DNA from: Mytilus galloprovincialis
Lineage: Eukaryota > Mollusca > Bivalvia > Mytilida > Mytilidae
Length of the DNA stretch: 64,000 nt
Direction of reading: 5' to 3'
Assembly: GCF_965363235.1 (NCBI RefSeq)
Contig: NC_134851.1
Coordinates: 56,052,833-56,116,832, forward strand
How positions within the stretch are numbered: position 1 is the first letter of the stretch; every line of letters starts with the position of its first letter. Shown piece after piece: positions 56,665 through 64,000 of the stretch. The translations under genes and the position numbers were made by a program. Under the pieces are notes generated by a model, which saw only the letters and a program-made list of their open reading frames with translations, ran no database searches and had not been told where the DNA came from.

Positions 56665-57141
56665 CTGTAAGGAAAAATTACATGTTGATTTAATCAACAA
56701 AAACATATCTGCTAATTCAAGATATTTGATCGATTTTTTTTGTGATTACATTTATGTTTTGAATATACATACACTAAAGGAAAAACAAGAGAATCAAACT
56801 ATTTTATTTCCAAATCGAAAATAAGAAGGTTGTATGATCTCTCAATCATGTTTTGTTTTTATATATACATATAACGGAAAGCCTTTACATATAATAATTT
56901 TTTTCATGTCCTACTTTTTTCTTGTTTCTGATCGTAAATGTGGACTAATACCCAGCAAGTTAATTACAAAATCACGAATATTCCCTGTGATGTAAGTATC
57001 GATTTCTCTATCTGAGCAAGTTAACATTATAACGATTGACTATTGTATTCGAATGCTTTGCATGCATAATGGTCTGAAGAAAACTAATCTGTTCGCCTCT
57101 TTCTTCCAAGTACGTTCTTTTTACATACATTTGTGAATTAC

Positions 57142-57394
57142 CTGATTTTGGAAATATCAGTTGCCATTGAAATGGAAGGATAATTCTTTTTCGTTCCAAG
57201 TCATCCAAAACTTTAGGTTCCTCAATCAGTGTTCCTTTCAATGCACCCCCTTGAAGTTCTCTATCAAATACAATTCTAACTGCATCTGTTGCGACCCTCG
57301 TTATTAGAACGGCTATTCGTAAAAAGTTCTCTTCTTCTTGTGATATTTCATCAATCTTTATTTTTTTACTATTTTGAACTAATTTGTCGTCTCC
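57142..57394 (-). CDS. HEPN-2 exon a
   Basis: Acceptor CTTACAG|GGAGAC, donor AATCAG|GTAATT (phase 1). It encodes GDDKLVQNSKKIKIDEISQE, ENFLRIAVLITRVATDAVRI, VFDRELQGGALKG and FQWQLIFPKSG. It aligns directly with exon 51234-50984 (SISQEEANFLLIA / EISQEEENFLRIA). The phase-0 start does not fit the phase-2 end of exon 58490-58373, so a small exon probably lies between them. Confidence 0.78.
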
Positions 57395-57689
57395 CTGTAA
57401 GTGTTTATAAGTAACTTTAATCAATTTTGCGTTCGTTCATAGTTCTTCAATTCAACATCAACAGATACATGGGATAAAAGAGTAGTGAAGAGGACATCCC
57501 AACTCATGAGACTGATTAGTTAAAAAATTACTGACAACGTATATAAATGTAGCACCCATCAAGGAGATCGTGTAGGTACAAAACCAGTGACAAGTCTTAT
57601 CGATGGGTCACATTCGGCAAAAAAAGAAAACTGGATCGGGATTACGACGATTGGGATATATTCGTCGTTATTTGTGACGGTCAACCAAA

Positions 57690-57875
57690 TATTTTATTTT
57701 CGATTTAATTGTTCATTATGTCATTTCTGGGTCTTTATAGATGACTATGAGGTACATGTATAGGCTTTGTTCATTGTGGAAGGGCGTACAATGACCTGCA
57801 ATTGTTAATTTCTGTGTCATTTGGTCTCTTCTTGAGAGTTGTCTAATTGCCAATCATACCACATTTTCTTTTTTG
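57690..57875 (+). repeat. Dispersed repeat family 1, 3' part (in intron)
   Basis: CGATTTAATTGTTCATTATG, GATGACTATGAGGTACATG, TTGTCTAATTGCCAATCATA, then a T-rich tail. Confidence 0.7.
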
Positions 57876-58372
57876 TATCATGAAGTCGTCCGTAAAATGT
57901 TCGATAATATCAACTCCACCACTTCAATACTTTTCTTGTTAGCAGCTGACCACTCTCATGAAAGTAACGAATGGAAGGAACGCAAACCCTGGAATATCGT
58001 ATCAACATAAATGATACCAATTGCTGATAATAGTGCTTTCACGAAACCAAAAATTGAAGGGATAAAGACACTTTCTACAGTAAAAAAGACATGTATGGCT
58101 ACACACATGTTTCTTGTCACGGGACTTTAAATCATCAAGTAAAATTTTTAAGCAATTTTGAAAAAAAAAGTTTATTGGGGAAAATTTTTTGTCTTAACAA
58201 AAACGACGAAACGTTTGGTTTAAACAACTAAACAATTAGTTTGAAAATAAACCCTAAAGTTTAAGATCAGCGTAACTATCTTATCCAAAAGCGAATAAAC
58301 AACAAACGTTAATCATACGTATACATATTTGAATTAATGAAAGCTGCTGAACAATTCATCTGAAGTTCATAC

Positions 58373-58490
58373 CTTTGAGCCTCGTCGTCTTTTTCGATGT
58401 CGTCTACAATTCTTTTTATGAACGAGGAAAGAGTTGATGGTGTGAAAAACGTGTCCACATATTCCACATTCGAAAAGGTCGTCGTTTTCA
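58373..58490 (-). CDS. Upstream exon of the HEPN gene
   Basis: Acceptor ATCAGACAG|TGAAAAC (phase 1) and donor CAAAG|GTATGA (phase 2). It encodes KTTTFSNVEYVDTFFTPSTL, SSFIKRIVDDIEKDDEAQ. No domain recognised. The phase matches the end of exon 59652-59359. Confidence 0.45.
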
Positions 58491-59358
58491 CTGTCTGATT
58501 CTTTTCAAAAATGAAATAAAGTATTGGTAATGTTTTCAAATAACTCTCTTTTAAAAAAAATTCTTTGATTGAACATGAAAGGTTTTACTTGTTAATATTT
58601 TTTTATACAAATCACACAACCGAAGTTCATATATATATCTAGGGGTCAGCTGAAGCACACCTCAGCTGCGGTATTGAAGACCCATTGGTGCATTCGGTTG
58701 CTCTTTGTTCGGATTGTTGTCTCATTGAAACATTCACTATTTCCATTTTCTATTTTTATTGTTCGAGTGAAACATTGTTTCGATACATGCTGGCAACTTT
58801 TTTTTATAGATTTTCGTAGCACCGCTATAGTGACAACATTTTGTGAGTATCCGAAAAAGACAAACTATCTATAAAATATATATATCAGTTGAATTTCTTC
58901 GCGCGAAAGACCGGTTGCAACAATTTATTGTTTTGTTTTCAAATTTTGCGTCTCGAACTTAAAACTATACATTTCTCATTTACATTTAGCAATCAACAAT
59001 CAAACTATCAGACAGAATCAAAGAGCTACAGTTATACGTTCATATCTAAGAATAACATTATTATTTTTACTAAAACTACATTTGAAACTTTCTGAAATAT
59101 TAAACAGTTACAATTACTATTATTATTTTATGATAATCTACAGAAGTAGTAATTGAAAGCAATGATGTTGCAGTTATCATGTTGTAGAATATCTGACCTA
59201 TCAAGGAGTATAATAAAACAATCAATGTGTGCAACCTCCAATAAACTATTTATTGTAAATGATGCATATAAAGTTTTATAACGTACTGGCTTGCGGACAT
59301 AATTATCTATATAGATCTTGTAAACACATACAAAATGTAAACTGAAATGAGTTGGTAC

Positions 59359-59652
59359 CTTCAAACAATTCAGAAAACGTGACTGTAACATCTACTTCGA
59401 CTGTTTCTAACGAATCTAAAGGGCATTTTTTAAACATGTTTTCTGTAAACTGAATGCACCTTTCCTTTATTTGATCTGAACTCTCCTTTTCAGATTGAGA
59501 AGATTCAGCCCAGACGATTAAGCAACTAGTTTCCATATGATAAACATATGTATCTTCAGTATCCAACAGTTCTGGTTCTCTTTTAATTTTTTTCTTTACT
59601 TCTGTAATCCATCTATTACCAACTTGAGTGTATTTCATCTGGTACAAACGTC
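59359..59652 (-). CDS. Upstream exon of the HEPN gene
   Basis: Acceptor TTTTTCAG|GACGTTTG and donor TGAAG|GTACCA, 294 bases, phase 1 at both ends. It encodes RLYQMKYTQVGNRWITEVKK, KIKREPELLDTEDTYVYHME, TSCLIVWAESSQSEKE and CIQFTENMFKKCPLDSLE. Alternating hydrophobic segments fit a small alpha/beta or beta-rich domain; no family is recognised. It is one of the longest protein-like frames without a paralogue in the window. Confidence 0.5.
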
Positions 59653-60109
59653 CTGAAAAACAGTATAACGGAAATATCATATATTAACTTGACATAAATT
59701 GTAACTGCTAAATTATAAAGACAAGAACAAAACCTCGTAACCGCGGGCATTTAGAGAGTGGTTAAAATTATGCTGTAGAATGAATTGCTGCAAAAAATTT
59801 TTCAGAACGGACAATTTTATGAAAGGTATCAAAAGTATCTTAAATATGAACTGATGTCAATATATCAATTTAAATTTTTCACAAGTTCAAAATATTGAAT
59901 GTACATCTGAAGAATGTCAACACAAAGGTCAACGAATATGAACGCATGATTTTTAGAAGACGAGTTGCTTTGTCACCATTCATTTTGTTTCAGTGCACAG
60001 AAAACATAATAATCGACATGAAAATCTTTTCAATTTCAGTCACTCGAAACAGATTCCACTGCAGAAACAGATTAATATGTGATGTTTGCAAATAAGATTT
60101 GAATTATAA

Positions 60110-60265
60110 ATAGTTATCAAAGGTACCAGTATTATGATTTAGTACACCAGACACGCGTTTCGTCTACTTAAGACTCATATCAAAGTATTTTGAAAGCCAA
60201 ACAGGAAGAAAGTTGAAGTGCAACGAGGATCCAAAATTCTCCCCCCCCCCCCAAAAAAAAAAAAT
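60110..60265 (-). mobile_element. Hammerhead-bearing repeat (subfamily A), core deleted
   Basis: Same terminus as the 7050-7200 element (TAGTTATCAAAGGTACCAG). The minus-strand ribozyme region (60144-60179) keeps GTCT..AGAC, GAAA, stem III and the UGGUGU strand, but about 10 bases covering the stem I 5' strand and the CUG of the core are gone. A C-run and A-run (60240-60264) adjoin the far end. GAATTATAAA before and GAATCATAAT after could be a diverged target duplication. Confidence 0.65.
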
Positions 60266-60689
60266 AGAATCATAATATAGAACTGAACACACAATGCGAT
60301 TTGTGCACAAAATCCTCATATAGTACTGAAATCTGTAAATCACGTCAGGAGTTGAAATTCAGTCTAAAATCGACGACATCAAAATGCGATTTGTGCAAAA
60401 AAAACTATATTGTACTGCTTTTAATGTTAATTGAGTAGTTTATTATAGTATACAGTTGGAATATAACTATTTAGAATAAAAATAATTCATGCATTTTATA
60501 GATTTGTTTTAATTTTCATATTGCCTGGGTCGGTATACGCTCGAAATAAACTCCAAAAATAACACAATTGTGGCTTGCATAAATAAAACATGACAAATAA
60601 CGGTTCCAGGGGTCCCAATTAATCGGATTTTTATTCCTTTCAGGGACCGATGGAATGTTTGATATCGGTTCCTTGACTTAGGTAAACAA

Positions 60690-60985
60690 AAAGTAAAATC
60701 ACAAAAATACTGAACTTAGAGGAAAATCAATTTGGAAAGTCCATAATCACATGGCAAAATCAAATAACAAAACGCATCAAAAACCAATGGACAAGAACTG
60801 TCATTTTCCTGACTTGGTACAGGCATTTTCAAATGTAGAAAATGGTGGATTAAACCTGGTTATTTAGCGCTAACCCTTTCACTTTAATGACAGTCTCATC
60901 AAATTCCGTTATATTTACATTGATGCGTTAAATAAATAGACAAATAAAATAGTCAAAATATTGGTACATCAGTCATCATCGTATA
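60690..60985 (+). repeat. Dispersed repeat family 2
   Basis: Full-length copy: AAGTAAAATCACAAAAATAC, TTAGAGGAAAATCAATTTGG, CCTGACTTGGTACAGGCATT, ATTTAGCGCTAACCC, GGTACATCAGTCATCATCG. Confidence 0.75.
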
Positions 60986-62280
60986 ACAATTTTTGAAAGG
61001 AACAATTTAACAGAACACAAAAACATCTACTATCCACGAACACATTGATTGATTTGAGTGTCTGACGTCAGAAAATTTTATACGGCACATAAATTTGTCG
61101 TTCAATGTGCATCGAACAAATTTAAAATTTACATAGGCAATGTTAGAATACAGGGTTAAAAAATCAAAAGTATGTAAAAATAAATTTCAGAAATAGACCC
61201 GAAATTTAAACTAGTCCAAAAGTTATATATAGAAAATCATTGTATGTTATCAAGTTGGGAATTAAGATTTGTAAATTTCCCCAAATTCTGTGTAATTCTA
61301 AATAGTCATAAACAGGAGTATTGTTGAAAGTCCGTTCGATGAGGGATACAATATCTGAAAGTCATTATTTTCGTTTTCCTCAAACTCAAACCGATTGATC
61401 ATAAGGGATGATGACGAATACTTCTATTCATGGTACCTATAGGAAAGGGGGAATGATGATCTATTTATTGTGGAAGGAAAGGAGCGACACACAAAGTAAT
61501 GTCTTCTCGTTAAATAGTATAGGTTTAATAGTATAGACATTATAGTTTTTGGGTAGCTTTTAAACAGATAAAAAAAAATCACATATAGTAGCGGTATCTA
61601 TTCAGAAACAATTTGAACTGCTATACGCTTCAATTGTGAATTTTAGTCTTTCAAGGCCATTTTGACATTTTGAATGCCGTCAGTTCAATAGTTTTCAGAA
61701 GCTTCTCTAACTAAACAGTATTTCGTTGATCTATACAAGCAAAAAAGAACCACAGAGTTGTCTCGAAATAGACAGAATATGCATTCATATACTGAAATTA
61801 GAGCTCAGAATGGTTACAGAGTTTGTTATCCGAAAGATAGGGAAACCAAAAGTATAACCGTACTGTTCTTTATTTTCAAACCATCTGAATTCAAAAAAAG
61901 AAGTAGTACTTAGAACTCCAAATTGTTTGAATAGCCCTTATATTACGAAAACCACTGGCATTTGTCTCGTATAGTTTTGCAATAAACATATTTACACTTT
62001 TGAAATTTAGGTGTATCTTGCCTCCGAATGACCTTCGATCGACTCCGAATCACCTTTTGACGTCAAACAACAATCCCTTTAAAATTGTGTGGTCAAATAT
62101 TTTGAATTATGATGTCAAAGTTTACGGGAACCTGTGTGATTTTACATAATGGCGGACAAATGTGCATACAAGTGTAAATACGTCTATTCTTGCGTAGCTT
62201 TCTTATTTAAACTGATTCAGAAAATAATTTAGACTGTTGTCAACGTTGGTAAGAGGTATAACAATATTTCTGTTAATTTT
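60986..62280. other. Non-coding sequence
   Basis: No gene, RNA or clear repeat seen. Probably intron or 5' flank of the HEPN gene. Confidence 0.4.
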
Positions 62281-62299
62281 GATTGTCGAACAAATAAAC

Positions 62300-62450
62300 T
62301 CATCATAGATACAAGGATATTTTTTCATATTTACGCTAGACGCGCGTTTCGTCTACAAAAGACTCCTCAGTGTCACTCGGATCAAAAACATGTTTAAAAG
62401 GCCACATAAAGTGCAAAGTTGGAGAGCAATGAACTCAATATGGTATGGAA
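62300..62450 (-). repeat. Hammerhead-bearing repeat (subfamily A)
   Basis: Minus strand: AACTTTGCACTTTATGTGGC, the ribozyme, then ATCCTTGTATCTATGATGAG, the second type of 3' end seen in this window. In the ribozyme at 62333-62376 the core is CUGAGGA (only the free position 7 differs), with GUCU..AGAC, GAAA and stem III intact, but stem I is weakened by two mismatches. Confidence 0.7.
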
Positions 62451-62625
62451 CACTTTATAATTTTTTTTCTGCTATATGATACGAAATAGAAATTTTGCCT
62501 TGTTTTGAAGTTAAAAATTTGGATGTTTAATACTAATCGTCCACACTCAAATCATTTTTTTAAAGAATTATGTGCATAACTTTAATGTAATATTTCTGCT
62601 TAACAAGTATTCAAAATTTTCTTAC

Positions 62626-62662
62626 TTTTCCTTGGATTGCGTTTTGTTGCCTTCTTCTTTCT
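62626..62662 (-). CDS. Tentative 37-nt exon (RKKKATKRNPRK)
   Basis: ATTTTGTAG|AGAAAG acceptor and GGAAAA|GTAAG donor. Read in phase 0 it gives a basic peptide, RKKKATKRNPRK, and ends in phase 1, exactly as exon 59652-59359 needs. Basic composition would fit a nuclear-localisation-like segment. Supported only by splice sites and phase. Confidence 0.3.
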
Positions 62663-63179
62663 CTACAAAATAATGTAATAAAACGAGCAATGTAACTTTT
62701 TTCTGAAACTCAAGCAAAGCATTAGAAAATGTATGCATCAAGTCAGCATATTACATATGTTTTTCACTTGATAAATAATAGTGTTTGATTTTTTAAAAGT
62801 TTTTATATACTTCCGCTTTTTTTAATCTTTAGATCGGTAATCTTATTAAACTTTTTTTGAAAAAAAGGGTTACCAATTTTTCACTGAATTCAATAGCCTG
62901 CTTTTTTATCTTGTGAATATACGTATTTGTGATATTCTACGAAATAAAATATAAATATGAAGTTAAATAAAAGAGGTACAGAGTAGACATAGCAGTTTTA
63001 AGGATTTTGCTAATAGCTCTAGGACCCTTTAAGGTATCTAACTCTAACATTTGTGCGGTCCGTAAACATCTTCGACTTTTTAAGCTTTATAAAATGTTTA
63101 GCTTAAGACGTATCCAGATGTTTGAAATTTATAAAATAATATTTCCAAATTATGAAACCAGGGTGTCACATTTTATCAA

Positions 63180-63375
63180 AGAGGGACGAAAGATACCAAA
63201 GCGACAGGCAAACTCATAAATCAAAAATAAACTGACAAAGCAATGGCTAAAAATGAAAAAGATAAACTGACAAATAATAATAGAAAACTACGGAATAAAC
63301 AACACAAACCCCATTAAAAGACTAAGGGTGATCTCAGTTGCTCTGGAAAGGTAAGCAGATCCTGGCATACATGTG
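63180..63375 (+). repeat. Dispersed repeat family 3
   Basis: GAGGGACGAAAGATACCAAA, CAAACTGACAAAGCAATGGC, CAACACAAACCCCATTAAAA, GGTGATCTCAGTTGCTCTGG. Confidence 0.7.
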
Positions 63376-63504
63376 ACACCCTTCAAAGTGCGATTGTGTA
63401 GTTCTTAAAAGTATTGTTAATTTCTGATAACAGTATGTTCTTGAATCAAAAAATACTAGAATATCAATCTTTAACAAAGACTCTTCATATAAATCATTGC
63501 AATA

Positions 63505-63580
63505 ACCTTAACGTTACCAATTTTATTGAACTGGATGCGCGTTGTGACAATAAATATGGCCAAAGCCCAATCTATTCGAA
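63505..63580 (-). repeat. Relic of hammerhead subfamily B
   Basis: AATAACCTTAACGTTACCAA and CTGGATGCGCGTTGTGACAA match the border and stem III/GAAA region of the 350-bp unit, but the core is gone. Confidence 0.45.
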
Positions 63581-63895
63581 AGCCTAAAGTTTACCCCCTC
63601 CATAAAAAGCCGTTTGAAGATTTTTAAGCTTAGTAATCCTTTCAAAAAGTCAACTTCAGCTTTGAAGAGGATGAACGGTACATTATTAACTTATGTTACG
63701 ACTTGAAAAAGAAAAAAAAGATGTTTACAGTAGTCTTTATCAAGTGATCTTACCAGAGAGATAGCCGAAAATAAATAACGATCATCTTAATCAAAAGTAA
63801 AATAAGGAAAATAAACGAAATCCGTTTGAAATGCTAAACAGAAAGTCCATAATCAAGACATAGCTAGTACTTGTAGAGCCCTTTGTATCTAGGGT

Positions 63896-64000
63896 TTGGT
63901 GTGAGCCAATGCTCCGTGTTGAAAGACGTACACTAACCTATAAAGGTTTACTTTTATGAATTGTTATTTGGATGGAAAGTTATCTCATTGGCACTCATAC
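63896..64000 (+). repeat. Dispersed repeat tail, cut by the window end
   Basis: GTGTGAGCCAATGCTCCGTG and TTATCTCATTGGCACTCATA resemble 48610-48690 and the family 1 tail. Confidence 0.5.

Larger units (their letters stand above)
49382..62662 (-). other. Gene model: tandem-HEPN (DZIP3/hRUL138-like) protein
   Basis: Minus-strand gene assembled by eye from splice sites, phases and domain homology. Exons in order: 62662-62626 (tentative), 59652-59359, 58490-58373, at least one unresolved, 57394-57142, 56664-56444, 56045-55901, 53658-53643, 51234-50984, 50199-49961, 49525-49382. Two sets of three exons each encode one DZIP3/hRUL138-type HEPN domain with the same internal intron phases (phase 1 after the FPKSG/FPRKG turn, phase 0 before the (V/A)I..(L/I)GG exon). 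Such domains are expanded in bivalves and occur in ubiquitin-ligase-like and putative immune proteins. One phase junction (58373 to 57394) does not fit, so an exon is missing there. Start and end of the gene are not seen. Confidence 0.65.

Noticed and set aside
1..64000. CRISPR arrays, operons, rRNA genes, bacterial promoters
   Set aside because: None seen; intron structure, repeat types and codon context are those of an animal nuclear genome.

Overview
The window is animal nuclear DNA, AT-rich, with spliced genes (GT..AG exon borders), no operons and a very dense load of dispersed repeats. Several repeat families read like those I know from marine mussels (Mytilus-type bivalve genomes); that species assignment is recognition from memory, not a search. 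Real coding sequence is a small fraction, and most open frames in the window lie in repeats or in AT-rich noise.

Layout. 0-3.3 kb: dispersed repeats and a long (TC)n tract. 3.3-7.8 kb: copy A of a segmental duplication carrying a broken gene. 7.9-8.3 kb: the N-terminal piece of a RecQ-like helicase. 8.3-21 kb: mostly repeats, MITE-like inverted repeats, a GC-rich hairpin cluster with a 25-G run, and no convincing gene. 21.2-21.5 kb: a possible small membrane protein. 22.2-23.2 kb: a young tandem array of 350-bp units, each carrying a hammerhead ribozyme. 27.5-28.6 kb: a frameshifted, retroelement-like helix-hairpin-helix gene. 29-31 kb: LTR-like repeat and two MITEs. 32.1-37.2 kb: copy B of the duplication with an intact 292-residue gene. 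37.9-44.1 kb: two more members of the same family, one full length and one lacking its C-terminal domain. 49.4-62.7 kb: exons on the minus strand of one large gene encoding two DZIP3/hRUL138-type HEPN domains. The rest is repeats.

Two threads stand out. (1) A family of short mobile repeats ends in a complete type I hammerhead ribozyme. Two subfamilies differ in sequence but keep every helix by compensatory change. One 151-bp copy is cleanly inserted between 10-bp direct repeats, and another subfamily forms tandem 350-bp arrays. This is the arrangement expected of elements that make small circular RNAs (retrozyme-like). (2) Two lineage-specific gene groups lie together on the minus strand. One is a four-member tandem family of unknown two-domain proteins. 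The other is a two-HEPN gene in which the catalytic R-x4-H motif is lost in both domains and the domains are joined through a 16-nt microexon. Both groups look like fast-evolving accessory, possibly immune-type, genes; that role is inference.
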